Under the pieces are notes generated by a model that was given only the letters and a program-made list of their open reading frames with translations, did not search any database and was not told the DNA's origin. The position numbers were made by a program, and so were the translations under genes. A DNA stretch of 64,000 nt from Opimibacter sp041746735 (GTDB lineage Bacteria; Bacteroidota; Bacteroidia; Chitinophagales; Saprospiraceae): the NCBI GenBank assembly GCA_041746735.1, contig JBGTGP010000018.1, positions 94,840 to 158,839 on the forward strand. Reading direction: 5' to 3'. Positions 25,359 to 35,463 of the stretch are shown here, in pieces (the stretch's first letter is position 1; every line of letters starts with the position of its first letter).

Positions 25359-26915
25359 CTAAACTGAACGATTACCAGAAAGATGTTCCCCGGCAGAAAA
25401 GGTTGCATGGGAATTGAATATTTTTTGGGAAACGGGGTGCGTAGGCCGGCTGATCACGTCTCGGGCAGGTCCTTTTTCGACCACATGCCCTTCAGCCATC
25501 ACCAGGACCTCGTCGGCCAGTTGGCGAATGATATGCTTGTCATGGGTGATAAAAATGAGGGCCATGTTGAAGGTATCCATCAGGGATCTGAGCAACTGTA
25601 AAAAAGCATCTCTATTCAAAGGATCCAGGGAGGAGGTAGACTCATCACAAATCAAAACCTCTGGCCGGAGAATCAATGCCCGTGCGATACTGACTCTCAA
25701 ACATTCTCCCCCTGAAAGCTGGCCTGCCCGGCGGTCCAGCACGGCATCAGAAAGTCCCACGGAGGCCAAAGCCGAGTGCATATCAGAGCCGCCGTCTTTT
25801 TTCATTTCTCTGGATATACCTTCAGCTTCACGAAGCAATATCCTGATCGTCAATTCCGGATGCAAAGAGCCACGTCCGTCCTGCATGACGAGTTGAACTC
25901 GGGTCCTGAGCCGGGAGAGGTCACCTTTACGGAGATAATCAACTTCCTGTCCATCCAGTATCAGACGACCTTCTGAAGGCTGCAGCAAACCAACCAATAA
26001 ACGGGTTAAAGTTGATTTACCACTACCTGATTCCCCTACTATACCCAGACAATGACCTTGCCGAAGTTCAAAATCAAGCGGACCTATGACAGCACCAGCT
26101 TTCTGGAACAGACCACCGAATTGATGCCTGTACATCAATCCCACTCCCTGGAGCCTGATTGGACTATCTGGATATACCCTGCGCTCGTCCGGTATATGAG
26201 TGTTATCAGAAAAAGCAGATCTCTCCTCAAGACTCACCTCACGGTCAGCTAACAGGCGCACAACATCTTCTTCATGCGTGATGCAAAGGATCGCCATTCT
26301 GTATCGTTGACGGAGCATGGAAAACACGGCAAGTAGTTCTGCCTGGTTGATCTTGTCAATAGCCGACGTAGGTTCATCCGCGATCAGGAGCAATGGTTCC
26401 ATGACCAGGGACATTGCAATCTGGCAGCGTTGAAGCTGGCCACCGGAAAGCTGGTGTGGATACGAAGTCCAGAGTCTGTCAATATCATGAAGGCCTACCT
26501 CTTCCATCCGTTGACGAAGATTATGGGTTGCTGAAGATGGATCCAACGTTGTACGCTCACGAATGACCAACATCATTTGAGCCCCAACACGCAAAACAGG
26601 ATCGAACGCCCCGAAGACATCCTGTTGTATATAACCGATGCGGGCGCCACGCAGGGATTTCCAGTGCAGCCTATCCTCGCCAAAAGTTATTGGTGGTAGT
26701 TCGGAAGAAGACCAGGTCATCTGGCCGGAATCCATCTTGATCCCAGACGGCAAGAGATCCAGAATAGCCAGGGCGATGGAGGTTTTACCACTACCGGACT
26801 TTCCCGTCAGGGCCACTATCTCACCCGGTACTATCTGAAATGACAAATCCTGCACGATCGGGCCCAGCAAGGATGATAATGTCAAATGATCGACCTGTAA
26901 GAGAGGTATAGGCAT
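25359..26915 (-). CDS. Fused double ABC transporter ATP-binding protein (oligopeptide/nickel type)
   Basis: 518 residues with two complete ABC ATPase domains in tandem. Domain 1: Walker A GKSGSGKTS (about 38-46), signature LSGGQLQRC (about 153), Walker B LLLIADEPTSAID. Domain 2: Walker A GESGSGKSTLT (about 298), signature LSGGECLRVS (about 395), Walker B VLICDESTSSLD. This corresponds to the DppD-DppF/YejF fusion that energises uptake of peptides or nickel. No permease or binding protein lies nearby, so the membrane partners must be encoded elsewhere. The glutamine-binding loops are present (YIQQDVFGAFDP, LVMQDGRGSLHP). A terminator separates it from the SPOR gene upstream. Confidence 0.9.
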   Translation of the reverse strand: MPIPLLQVDHLTLSSLLGPIVQDLSFQIVPGEIVALTGKSGSGKTSIALAILDLLPSGIKMDSGQMTWSSSELPPITFGEDRLHWKSLRGARIGYIQQDVFGAFDPVLRVGAQMMLVIRERTTLDPSSATHNLRQRMEEVGLHDIDRLWTSYPHQLSGGQLQRCQIAMSLVMEPLLLIADEPTSAIDKINQAELLAVFSMLRQRYRMAILCITHEEDVVRLLADREVSLEERSAFSDNTHIPDERRVYPDSPIRLQGVGLMYRHQFGGLFQKAGAVIGPLDFELRQGHCLGIVGESGSGKSTLTRLLVGLLQPSEGRLILDGQEVDYLRKGDLSRLRTRVQLVMQDGRGSLHPELTIRILLREAEGISREMKKDGGSDMHSALASVGLSDAVLDRRAGQLSGGECLRVSIARALILRPEVLICDESTSSLDPLNRDAFLQLLRSLMDTFNMALIFITHDKHIIRQLADEVLVMAEGHVVEKGPARDVISRPTHPVSQKIFNSHATFSAGEHLSGNRSV

Positions 26916-26922
26916 ATCGTAA

Positions 26923-26958
26923 AAATAGATTTGCCGGACGACGCCGGCAAATCTATTT
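26923..26958 (-). terminator. Rho-independent terminator after the SPOR gene
   Basis: A perfect 15-bp inverted repeat (arms 26923-26937 and 26944-26958, core TTTGCCGG/CCGGCAAA) with a 6-nt loop. On the minus strand the second arm runs into a U-stretch (complement of 26921-26925). It sits between the stop of the SPOR gene (27023) and the start of the ABC gene (26915). Confidence 0.85.
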
Positions 26959-27022
26959 CATGGCATTACAATGTGATATAGAAAAAAACCAGAATTCAGT
27001 TCATGCATTATTATGCTCGTGA

Positions 27023-28069
27023 TCAATATTCTGTCTCCAGTACCCCGTCACGGTCCACGACCACTTTAGCATCTGTATACCCTTTTGCAATTACTGCATC
27101 CCGCACCCGCTCGGCATCCCTGGCCGTCTTAAATCCGCCGATCAGCATGATGGTCCAGTCTCCTTTCCGATAAGATTCCAGTGGGCCGTACTTGTCGATG
27201 TCTTTGGTATTAAATCCACCTGGTTTCAAATACGATGCCAGTCGGACTTTATACTCCACTTTACTGTTTGGAGCAGCTAGTACATCAGACGCTACTGATG
27301 GGGGCGCCGCGGAAGTCAATGGACGCTCGTATTCGGTACGTTCCTTTGGTGTGGCCGGATTAAACGGAATATGGTTTTCTATGCCACGCTGCACGACAAT
27401 AAAAGCGTCCTTCTTGCCTTTGGCTTTGACCTCCAGGAGCACCTGCTTTGCCTGTTCCTGTGTATGATAGGGTCCTATTCTGACTTTGTACAGTCCATTT
27501 TCCGAATGGATGAATACGGGGCCTATGTCCTCCCATGAACGGAGCGATGATTTGTCTGTAATGGGCCTGGAGGTGGCGGACAACTGTACAGCGAACTCAA
27601 CCCCCTGACCTTCATCAGCTGATTTCTGGATCGCTTCAGGTTCTTGTTTGACATAAACTTTGACCAGATCAGCTTCCTTCTCTGGCATGGGTGTACCCGG
27701 GTCCTCATGAAGGACTGCTCCCTCCGATTTGGGGAGGTAAAAATCATACTCGGCGACAGGCTTATCTGCCTGGGTCAACCGGACATTCATAGTACTGTAC
27801 CCATCTGCCTTAATCACATAGAATGTGGTGACAGATGACGGTACTTTGAGTGTCAACTGGCCCTGTTTATTAGTTTTTCCATATGATTTACCTGAGGTAT
27901 CGAATACCCCGGCACCCGGAAGTATTGACCGCGTGGTATAGTCAAAGACGGATATCCGGGCTTCATGCTGTCCCTGAGATTTGTTAAAGCGTTCCTTGCC
28001 TTGGGCATACAAAGGTATACTCATGGACAGAGTGGCAAACGCCAGGAGAATGAGGTGTAGTTTCTTCAT
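27023..28069 (-). CDS. Exported SPOR-domain protein
   Basis: 348 residues with a signal peptide (MKKLHLILLAFATLSMSIPLYAQ). After it comes a carboxypeptidase-regulatory-like beta domain (ISVFDYTTRSILPGAGVFDTSG..GQLTLKVPSSVT, about 40-115). Two SPOR-like repeats follow: one about 160-230 (FAVQLSATSRPI ... LYKVRIGPYHTQEQAKQVL) and one about 272-345 (YKVRLASYLKPGG ... WTIMLIGGFKTARDAERV). SPOR domains bind denuded peptidoglycan glycan strands, often at division sites. It has its own terminator and faces the secreted subtilase gene across an AT-rich divergent promoter region. Confidence 0.88.
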   Translation of the reverse strand: MKKLHLILLAFATLSMSIPLYAQGKERFNKSQGQHEARISVFDYTTRSILPGAGVFDTSGKSYGKTNKQGQLTLKVPSSVTTFYVIKADGYSTMNVRLTQADKPVAEYDFYLPKSEGAVLHEDPGTPMPEKEADLVKVYVKQEPEAIQKSADEGQGVEFAVQLSATSRPITDKSSLRSWEDIGPVFIHSENGLYKVRIGPYHTQEQAKQVLLEVKAKGKKDAFIVVQRGIENHIPFNPATPKERTEYERPLTSAAPPSVASDVLAAPNSKVEYKVRLASYLKPGGFNTKDIDKYGPLESYRKGDWTIMLIGGFKTARDAERVRDAVIAKGYTDAKVVVDRDGVLETEY

Positions 28070-28322
28070 TTGACCTAAATATTAAGCTTAAATCTTATGT
28101 AAAGATAAGTATTTTTCAAATTAATACATATAATCAAAAAAAATAATATAAAAAATTTACCCCTCATTGTCATTGCCTTCTGACAGGTCCTGACCTCCGC
28201 GTGGCAGTATTTCAAATGTGCTCTGGCGGACACTCTGGCAGAAAACTGGCGCAGAGTATCGGAGAGTTTCTATTTTTATCTCTTCATCCTTTAACATCAA
28301 ACGCTCTCTCAGCAACTTATCT

Positions 28323-31262
28323 ATGCGATTAGGACCCGTATTTACGCTCACAGTTTCTCTTCTGCTGGCTGCTCTTTCACTATCCGGTCAAAGACTGGAT
28401 CATCGTCTGGGCTTTATTATGGTTCAGTTAGAACCGGACTACCCGCTTGACCGCCTGTTGGCCGAACAATCCAACCGGGCCCATGGAATACTGAAACTGG
28501 ACCGTGTGCTTTCGAATCGGTTGGGTATCTATCTGCTTCGTTTTGATCATACTACGATGCACGAGCGTAATCTGCTTCAGCAATTCAGGTCCGATCGGCA
28601 TGTAATGAAGGCTCAATTTGATCACGTGCTGAAATGGCGCGCCACACCTGATGATCCCATGTACGATATGCAATGGCAATGGCGCAACCTCGGCCAGACT
28701 GGAGGAGTAGTCGGGGCTGATGTCAATGCGGAGACCGCCTGGAATTATACGACAGGAGGGGTGACGGCCGCAGGCGATACCATCGTAGTGGCGATCATCG
28801 ACAGTGGTCTGGATTTTAATCATGAAGATATAGTTGGTAATGTCTGGATCAATCATGGTGAAATAGATGGCAATAACATCGATGACGATGGCAATGGATA
28901 TGTAGATGATATCTATGGCTGGAATACCGATGATGACACACCGGATGTCTTTGGTACGGGCCATGGTCTGCAGGTGGCGGGTATGGTGGGCGCCAACGGC
29001 AATAACGGAAGAGGTATCACAGGGATCAACTGGAAGGTAAAACTCATGACCATCATCGGTGGTCCATCCGAATCATCTGCAATAGCTTCCTATGCCTATG
29101 CCCTGGAGCAACGCATTCTTTATAATGAATCCAATGGTGAAAAAGGGGCCTTTGTCGTCGCGACCAATAGTTCATGGGGCACTGATTTCGGTCAACCGGA
29201 GGACGCGCCACTTTGGTGTGGTTTTTATGATATTCTGGGTGCCCATGGTATCCTAAGTGCAGCCGCTACTGCTAATCTAAACATCGATATTGATGTTATT
29301 GGTGATCTTCCAACTGCCTGTCCCAGTATGTATCTGCTGAGTGTTACCGCACTCAACCACGCAAATAACCGGACGTTTACAGCCTTTGGGCGGATACATG
29401 TTGATTTTGCTGCACCTGGCGAAAACGTTTTTACAACCCGGCGCAATAATCAATATACCACTACCAGTGGCACTTCTTTTGCTTCACCAATCGCTGCAGG
29501 GCTTGTAGCACTTTTATATGCAGCTCCATGTCCGGGATTTGGCGAACTCATTCACACACAGCCAGCTGCTGCTGCATTGTATGTTCGGGACCTGATATTT
29601 AACGGTGTGCAACCAATCGCTTCCCTTCAAAATTTTACCCGGTTTGGTGGAGGACTCAATGCTGGCAATAGTATGGAACTAATGATGGCACAATGCTCGG
29701 ATTGTCCGGTTCCATTTGCTGTGGATGCCAATATCCTTTCCGACCAGGATGTGCTGGTCACCTGGGCCTCTCTTGCTGAGCCTGACTCACTCTATGTCCG
29801 ATATCGGCCACTTGGAGGTGATCCGTGGGATACCTTGCACAATGTAACACAACCTCTACTGCTCAGTGGCCTTACAGGATGTACGGAGTATGAGATTGAG
29901 TTCGAAGCATTCTGTGCAGATACGGGTACAGGCTTCATCGTCCATCATGTATTCCGGACGGATGGATGCTGTGATCTGCCTTCAGGCATTTCTGCATTTC
30001 CCGGTGAAACACAAGCCAGTGTATTCTGGAACGATGTCCTCGCTGCCGCTCATTATGTAGTGCAATGGAGAGCTTCCGGACAACCGGACTGGAATGAACT
30101 TACCACGCCTGATGCATCGCTGATCCTGATCGATCTGCTCCCCTGCACGTTTTATGAAGTTCGGTTGCAGACCAATTGTGATACATCTGAAACCGGATTC
30201 AGTGATCTTCTTTCTTTCAGGACGACCGGTTGTGGCAATTGCCTGGATCTTCCATATTGTGAAGTATCGTCCAATGATGCCACCGAAGAGCATATTGATT
30301 CGCTCATCATCGGTCCTCTTGTCAATCATAGTGGACAAAACGGCGGCTATATGCTGTTTGAAGACTTCCAGCCCAGTTACATAGCAGGGGATACCTATTC
30401 ACTTTGGATCAGACCTGGATTTGGGACTGGTGAAACATTTGACGAGCAATTCCGAATTTGGCTCGATGTCAATCAAGATGGGGTTTTTGGGATTGACGAG
30501 CTTCTGCTGGATACGATTCTTCGAGAAGAAGATGTCATCCTCACGGGGCAACTCCTTATACCTGTGGATGCGCTGGCCGGATCCACCAGGCTCAGGATCA
30601 GCATGGCCTATGTCAATCCAAACAATCCAACTGACCAGCCACCTTGCGGCATCCTCCAATTTGGAGAAATCGAGGACTACTGCATAAACATCATCAAACG
30701 TCCGGATGATTGTCCGGAAGTGGATACGGTGCGTTTCGATGCCATTACAGAATCAAGTGCTTTTGTGTATTGGCCGTCTGCTTTCGGGGCTATCGCCTAC
30801 ACCTATCGCTGGAGAGAAGTGGGGGAAGTTGAATACACCGAACTCGCTACCATCGACACAACGGCCAACCTCTCTGATCTTAAAAAATGCACATCATATG
30901 AGTTTCAAATCCGCACGGTGTGTACAGCGGACACAACCAGCTATGCCTTCAATTATATCCTGGAGACTGATTGTGATGTGGCCGTTGAAGAGCCTTCTCC
31001 TCTGCTCACTGTTTTCAAGGTGTATCCGAATCCCGCGACGTCTTTTATAGTGTTGCAGATGGAGTCGCAGGCTACTGGTGATCATCGAATTGCCATCTAT
31101 GACCTTTACGGCCGACTTATGGCTAATCAGACCCATCATATCGGGTCAGGTTCGCGGACAGAGGTCCGGCTGGATGACCTGGACAGGTATCCTTCAGGTG
31201 TCTATTTCGTATTGGTAGAAAAGGACGGCCAGACGGCGACGCATAAATGGGTAAAGATGTAG
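28323..31262 (+). CDS. Secreted S8 subtilisin-like protease with fibronectin III, GEVED and T9SS sorting domains
   Basis: 979 residues from the ATG at 28323, which gives the signal peptide MRLGPVFTLTVSLLLAALS; the frame is open to 28218. A propeptide-like region follows, then the S8 catalytic domain: Asp in VAIIDSGLDFNHED (about 160), His in GTGHGLQVAGMVG (about 214), the oxyanion Asn in NSSWG, Ser in TSGTSFASP (about 386). A DG/DD-rich calcium-like loop (DGNNIDDDGNGYVDD) lies between Asp and His. Two fibronectin-III-like modules, a GEVED domain (FGEIEDYCINI) and a third FN3 module follow, and the protein ends in a T9SS sorting domain (KVYPNPATSF ... HKWVKM). The expected route is Sec, then PorT-dependent T9SS to the surface or medium. 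Confidence 0.93.
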   Translation: MRLGPVFTLTVSLLLAALSLSGQRLDHRLGFIMVQLEPDYPLDRLLAEQSNRAHGILKLDRVLSNRLGIYLLRFDHTTMHERNLLQQFRSDRHVMKAQFDHVLKWRATPDDPMYDMQWQWRNLGQTGGVVGADVNAETAWNYTTGGVTAAGDTIVVAIIDSGLDFNHEDIVGNVWINHGEIDGNNIDDDGNGYVDDIYGWNTDDDTPDVFGTGHGLQVAGMVGANGNNGRGITGINWKVKLMTIIGGPSESSAIASYAYALEQRILYNESNGEKGAFVVATNSSWGTDFGQPEDAPLWCGFYDILGAHGILSAAATANLNIDIDVIGDLPTACPSMYLLSVTALNHANNRTFTAFGRIHVDFAAPGENVFTTRRNNQYTTTSGTSFASPIAAGLVALLYAAPCPGFGELIHTQPAAAALYVRDLIFNGVQPIASLQNFTRFGGGLNAGNSMELMMAQCSDCPVPFAVDANILSDQDVLVTWASLAEPDSLYVRYRPLGGDPWDTLHNVTQPLLLSGLTGCTEYEIEFEAFCADTGTGFIVHHVFRTDGCCDLPSGISAFPGETQASVFWNDVLAAAHYVVQWRASGQPDWNELTTPDASLILIDLLPCTFYEVRLQTNCDTSETGFSDLLSFRTTGCGNCLDLPYCEVSSNDATEEHIDSLIIGPLVNHSGQNGGYMLFEDFQPSYIAGDTYSLWIRPGFGTGETFDEQFRIWLDVNQDGVFGIDELLLDTILREEDVILTGQLLIPVDALAGSTRLRISMAYVNPNNPTDQPPCGILQFGEIEDYCINIIKRPDDCPEVDTVRFDAITESSAFVYWPSAFGAIAYTYRWREVGEVEYTELATIDTTANLSDLKKCTSYEFQIRTVCTADTTSYAFNYILETDCDVAVEEPSPLLTVFKVYPNPATSFIVLQMESQATGDHRIAIYDLYGRLMANQTHHIGSGSRTEVRLDDLDRYPSGVYFVLVEKDGQTATHKWVKM

Positions 31263-31271
31263 ACGATCAGA

Positions 31272-32180
31272 TCAGTTTTTAAAAAAAGGACTGACGACGA
31301 TCTCCTTACTTCCTGGTGTATAGCTGTAAAAACCCTCTCCTGATTTGATGCCAAGTTTACCTGCCTGAACCATATTGACCAGTAAAGGGCATGGTGCATA
31401 TTTGGGTTGACCAAAACCATCCTGAAGTACCCGGGTGATGGCGAGTACGACATCCAAACCTATAAAGTCGGCTAACTGCAGAGGACCCATCGGATGGGCC
31501 ATTCCCAGTTTCATCACCTGATCGATTTCTTCTACACCGGCGACGCCCTCCCAAAGGACAATGATCGCTTCGTTGATCATGGGGATGAGGATCCGGTTAG
31601 CGACAAATCCCGGATAATCCTGAACTATAACTGGCATCTTATCCAGACTTTTGGATATCGCATCTACTTCTCCTGTTATTTCATCAGTTGTACTGAATCC
31701 ACGAATGATTTCAACAAGTTTCATGACCGGAACCGGGTTCATAAAATGCATCCCGATGACCTGGCCGGGCCTGTTCGTAGCTGCCGCAATTCTGGTAATA
31801 GAGATAGAACTGGTATTGGTGGCCAGAATGGCATCAGGCCGCGCATGATCACTGAGTGCTTTAAAAATATTGAGCTTCAGGTCTATCTGTTCGGTAGCCG
31901 CTTCGATGACGAGACTCGCACTTCCTACTGCCGCCTGAAGGTCTGTTGCGGTTTGTATACGCGATAAAGTGGCTGCTTTACCTGCTTCATCTATCTTTTC
32001 CCTCACCACCATCCGGTCAAGATTCCTGGTGATGTTTGCCATACCACGTTGGAGCGCGTCGGATGAAATATCGATTAGCGTTACCGGATACCCATATTGA
32101 GCAAAGACATGGGCGATACCATTGCCCATTGTCCCTGCACCTATAACGGCAATGCTATGTTTTGAAGTCAGTTCCTTCAT
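31272..32180 (-). CDS. 3-hydroxyacyl-CoA (3-hydroxybutyryl-CoA) dehydrogenase
   Basis: 302 residues, the usual length of stand-alone enzymes. NAD-binding motif IGAGTMGNGIAHVFA at the N-terminus; catalytic His and Glu in GMHFMNPVPVMKLVEII; the C-terminal dimerisation domain includes YPGFVANRILIPMINEAI and MGPLQLADFIGLD. It interconverts 3-hydroxybutyryl-CoA and acetoacetyl-CoA. It complements the beta-oxidation genes at the left end of the window but is not linked to them. It is convergent with the subtilase gene (9 bp between stops). Confidence 0.94.
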   Translation of the reverse strand: MKELTSKHSIAVIGAGTMGNGIAHVFAQYGYPVTLIDISSDALQRGMANITRNLDRMVVREKIDEAGKAATLSRIQTATDLQAAVGSASLVIEAATEQIDLKLNIFKALSDHARPDAILATNTSSISITRIAAATNRPGQVIGMHFMNPVPVMKLVEIIRGFSTTDEITGEVDAISKSLDKMPVIVQDYPGFVANRILIPMINEAIIVLWEGVAGVEEIDQVMKLGMAHPMGPLQLADFIGLDVVLAITRVLQDGFGQPKYAPCPLLVNMVQAGKLGIKSGEGFYSYTPGSKEIVVSPFFKN

Positions 32181-32234
32181 GGAGTATTCTCTTGATGTTT
32201 TGAATAGAATCCTTATGGCAAGGGAAGATATCGC

Positions 32235-33893
32235 TCACCAACTACCGCCACCACCGCCGCCGCTACCACCACCGCTACTTCCACCACCACCACCTCCGGA
32301 AGAACTGCTGCTTGGGCTACTGCTGAATACAGAACCAATACTATTAATCTCTGATGGGAAGCTTTCTGAAAAGGTGCTCCAGGAACGTGACAGGTCACCT
32401 CCATGCATACCCGGACCGGAATACCAGGTTGGAGGTTGGGTGAGTAAGCCTTCAAACTGGCGGTTCCACTGACGCAGGTATCCGAACGCCAACGCGAAGG
32501 GCATGGTCTTGTCGTAATACAGGGGGTCCTCTTTCATCAGTCGTTCGATAACCGGTCGTTCGGCTTTCTTCACAAATTGCCTGAATCCTTCGAGTTGCCG
32601 GTAGGTATCATTGCCACGGGGTGATCTTTTATTGAAACCTCCGGCAAAAAAGAAGAGAACAATTCCAGCAATAATGAGCGCAAAACCAACCAAATTCTGT
32701 TGACCAAACACAGCATACGCACCCCAGGCTAACGCTGCCAGGCCACCTATACCGGTGACGCAACCCATTGCTTTCTGGTCCGGTTCATACCAGCCCTGTT
32801 GTTTGATCCACTCCTTCACCGAAGTCTTTACCGCAGACATGTGGATATAAAATTTATCCTTCAAATCCTTAATCCGGACCTGATCTCCTGAGGCGAATAA
32901 GGCATCGAAAAATTGTTGTTCAAACGCAAACAAATCCTGGCCTGATGGTTTGAGCTTGTAGAGCGTAATATCATTTTTTCGTAGAAAGCCACCTTCCTTG
33001 ACTTCCAGGCGCAGGTAGCCCAGATTGGCCAGATGCGGGATCAGGCACAGGACATCATTGTTATCGACACTATGATCTACAAATCCGCCTGCTACAGCTG
33101 GTGACAATCCTTCAGGAGGAAAGTACTCCGTCATGATCGTTACTCGCTGGTTGCGTGCCGTAAACCTGGCCAACAATCCACCAAAAACAAAAAGGAGTGC
33201 CGCAAGCACCAGTCCGAATTTCTCCTTCAGTACTTCCCAGGTACTCATGGGTTCAAATACGCCGCCAGTAATCCGAATCGCTGCTGTCATCCCTTCATAC
33301 GCGGCGAAGCGTTGCGTAGAATGGCCTTCCACAGCCCTGGCTCGTATATCCAGACTCAGATGACTGGATGTAGATCCTGCCGCTCCCGTATAGGTATAGA
33401 CATCCGCTGCCGTCAGGTTGACTTTTTCCGGAAAGAGGATATGAAATGAGGCTTGAGCAATTTCTACAGGCCATGCAATGCCGGTTAGGTCCCAGTAAAA
33501 TTCTGCATGTTCTTCAAAAAAATTAAGGGGATTGAGCACGCGGTATCGGATCTTATAGACTTGGCGTCCGTCTACGTAGGTATCAGCATCTCCAATTTTG
33601 ATGACCAGGTTATTGTTCTCCTTGTAGGTGGATTTTTTAAATCCTTCGACCTGAATGTCCTTGATGATACGATCTACCTGCTTGCCATGGATTACACTTC
33701 GCAAGGGAATAAACCTGAATATACCATGGCGCGGTTCTGAAAACAACACCTCGATGACTTCTTCAAATTCAGCTTCACCCTTCTGATTAAAGGTGACCTG
33801 AATATGAAAATGGGTAATCGTGAAATACTCAGCCTGTGCAGTGCTGGTGACCAACAAGAAAGCACTTACAATAAAGAGTGACGTCCATCTCAT
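32235..33893 (-). CDS. DUF2207-domain membrane protein with Ser/Gly-rich tail
   Basis: 552 residues: a signal peptide, an extracytoplasmic beta-rich DUF2207 domain (about 20-210), a membrane segment LVLAALLFVFGGLLA, a cytoplasmic part, two further hydrophobic segments (VTGIGGLAALAWGAYAVF and LVGFALIIAGIVLFFFAGG), and a C-terminal tail of almost pure Ser and Gly ending in Trp. The tail is a family trait of DUF2207 proteins. The gene follows lemA by 4 bp on the same strand; lemA-DUF2207 pairs are common across bacteria. Function unknown; a role in envelope maintenance or in LemA assembly is often suggested but not shown. Confidence 0.9.
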   Translation of the reverse strand: MRWTSLFIVSAFLLVTSTAQAEYFTITHFHIQVTFNQKGEAEFEEVIEVLFSEPRHGIFRFIPLRSVIHGKQVDRIIKDIQVEGFKKSTYKENNNLVIKIGDADTYVDGRQVYKIRYRVLNPLNFFEEHAEFYWDLTGIAWPVEIAQASFHILFPEKVNLTAADVYTYTGAAGSTSSHLSLDIRARAVEGHSTQRFAAYEGMTAAIRITGGVFEPMSTWEVLKEKFGLVLAALLFVFGGLLARFTARNQRVTIMTEYFPPEGLSPAVAGGFVDHSVDNNDVLCLIPHLANLGYLRLEVKEGGFLRKNDITLYKLKPSGQDLFAFEQQFFDALFASGDQVRIKDLKDKFYIHMSAVKTSVKEWIKQQGWYEPDQKAMGCVTGIGGLAALAWGAYAVFGQQNLVGFALIIAGIVLFFFAGGFNKRSPRGNDTYRQLEGFRQFVKKAERPVIERLMKEDPLYYDKTMPFALAFGYLRQWNRQFEGLLTQPPTWYSGPGMHGGDLSRSWSTFSESFPSEINSIGSVFSSSPSSSSSGGGGGGSSGGGSGGGGGGSW

Positions 33894-33897
33894 ACGA

Positions 33898-34446
33898 TCA
33901 GAACTGCACTTTTACGTTTTGCATTTCTGCTTCCTCCACCTCGAAATATTCAAAGCGCTGGAAACCAAAAGGGCCGGCAATGAGATTGTTGGGAAATACC
34001 TCTACGGCATTGTTCATATCGCGGGCAGAGGCATTATAATATCGTCGGGCGCGCTGTATACTTTCTTCCAGGGTATTAAGGGTATCCTGCAACCGCAGAA
34101 ACTCCTGATTGGCCTTCAGATCGGGATAATTCTCTGAAAGTGCAAACACTGATTTCAGGGCTCCGGTCAATGCGGATTCGGCCGCTCCGCCATCCTTCCC
34201 TCCTGCTGTCATTGCCTGGCCGCGGAGTTCAACGATTCGCTCCAGGACTCCACTTTCATGCTGGGTATATCCTTTGATGGTATTGACAAGGTTCGGGATC
34301 AAATCATACCGCTGTTTCAAAAAGACATTAATAGATTTGAAGGCCTCCTCTGCCCCATTACGCAGACGAACGAGTTTATTGTAAGTGCCGATAAAGAAAA
34401 AGGCCACCAGGACCACAATAAGTAGGAAAATTAAAAGGATGCTCAT
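33898..34446 (-). CDS. lemA: LemA family protein
   Basis: 182 residues with the classic layout: a single N-terminal membrane helix (ILLIFLLIVVLVAFFFIGTYN), the invariant YNKLVRLRNGAEEAFKSINVFLKQRYDLIPNLV stretch (read in parts), and a four-helix bundle ending in ARDMNNAVEVFPNNLIAGPFGF and a FE tail. LemA proteins are membrane-anchored helical bundles of unclear role. First gene of a two-gene unit with the DUF2207 gene 4 bp downstream. Confidence 0.94.
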   Translation of the reverse strand: MSILLIFLLIVVLVAFFFIGTYNKLVRLRNGAEEAFKSINVFLKQRYDLIPNLVNTIKGYTQHESGVLERIVELRGQAMTAGGKDGGAAESALTGALKSVFALSENYPDLKANQEFLRLQDTLNTLEESIQRARRYYNASARDMNNAVEVFPNNLIAGPFGFQRFEYFEVEEAEMQNVKVQF

Positions 34447-34611
34447 AGCCGTATGATTTGGTTTTGGATAATGCTCAAATGTACTAAGGACTTTTGGAAT
34501 GTGCTAAATCGTGATCCGTCGTCAGTGTCTTCCTAACATTCTACAGTACCAACGGGTTCAAATACACATCATCTTTCATAAGGAGGATCATCTTTCTACC
34601 TTTATGCGGAC

Positions 34612-35463
34612 ATGGCTCAAACATTACTCATCGGAGACATCGGCTCTACCAAGTCCACCTGGTGGTATCAGACTGACAGGGTAGATACATTTCAACTTCA
34701 GGGCTACAACCCGGCTATACATACTGACGGTACCGGAGATGCATTATTCCAGGCGCTTCGTTCTCTTTGCGGTAAAGATGTGGTCTCGACGATCTGGTAT
34801 TATGGGGCCGGAGTTCTGGATGAGCATACAGCCCATGATGTCCAATATCTCATAGACAAATACTTTCCCAAAAGCCAATCGTATGTTGCCTCGGATTTGA
34901 CGGGAGCGGCTTTGGCATCCTGCGGCCGGAGCGCAGGCACAGTTGCTATTTTGGGGACAGGTAGCCATGCGGCTGTATTTGATGGTCACCGCATCATCCG
35001 GCAGGCCGTTTCTCTCGGGTACATTATGGGCGATGAAGGCGGTGGGTGTGACATTGGCAAGAGCTTGCTCCAGGGATTTTACTATAAAGAAATGCCGGAT
35101 GATCTGAGGATGAGTATAGTTTCATTGCTTCCTCAAGACAGGTCTGAACTTTTGCAACGGCTCCGCATGAGCGAAACACCCAATCAATATCTTGCCGGCT
35201 TTGCAAGAATAGCTGCTGATCATATTGCACATCCGTGGATCGTTGATATGGTTCGCTCCAGATTTGATTTGTTTGTTTGGCGGCACGTGATGCCGCTCGC
35301 TCCTGAAGGACCTGTTCACGTGGTTGGCTCGATCGGCTGTATATTTGAGGGCTTATTCAGGGACGTATTAGCTAAGGCTGGTCTTGAGGCGGGTTTATTT
35401 TTAACAGATCCGGCCGAGCGACTTTTTGAAATGCATATTGAAGATGATCGAGAAAAAAAATGA
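34612..35463 (+). CDS. BadF/BadG-type ATPase, N-acetylglucosamine kinase-like
   Basis: 283 residues of the ASKHA fold. Phosphate-1 motif LIGDIGSTKSTWW at the N-terminus, phosphate-2 motif VAILGTGSHAAVF, and GDEGGGCDIGKSLLQ, the segment typical of N-acetylglucosamine/N-acetylmuramic-acid kinases of the BadF/BcrA group in Bacteroidota. It would phosphorylate amino sugars from cell-wall or chitin turnover. The pfkA start lies inside its 3' end (20-bp overlap), which ties it to sugar catabolism and suggests translational coupling. Confidence 0.88.
   Translation: MAQTLLIGDIGSTKSTWWYQTDRVDTFQLQGYNPAIHTDGTGDALFQALRSLCGKDVVSTIWYYGAGVLDEHTAHDVQYLIDKYFPKSQSYVASDLTGAALASCGRSAGTVAILGTGSHAAVFDGHRIIRQAVSLGYIMGDEGGGCDIGKSLLQGFYYKEMPDDLRMSIVSLLPQDRSELLQRLRMSETPNQYLAGFARIAADHIAHPWIVDMVRSRFDLFVWRHVMPLAPEGPVHVVGSIGCIFEGLFRDVLAKAGLEAGLFLTDPAERLFEMHIEDDREKK

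Noticed and set aside
25349..25364. Half of the palindrome pattern (GTTGCTGGAG then CTAAAC) before the ABC gene
   Set aside because: Only one arm is present and the second arm does not pair; may be chance or a decayed copy, so it was not counted.
32225..32330. A triplet-repeat-like tract, possibly a CRISPR or microsatellite
   Set aside because: It encodes the Gly/Ser tail of the DUF2207 protein and varies at third positions as coding DNA does; no spacers or repeats of CRISPR type were seen anywhere in the window.
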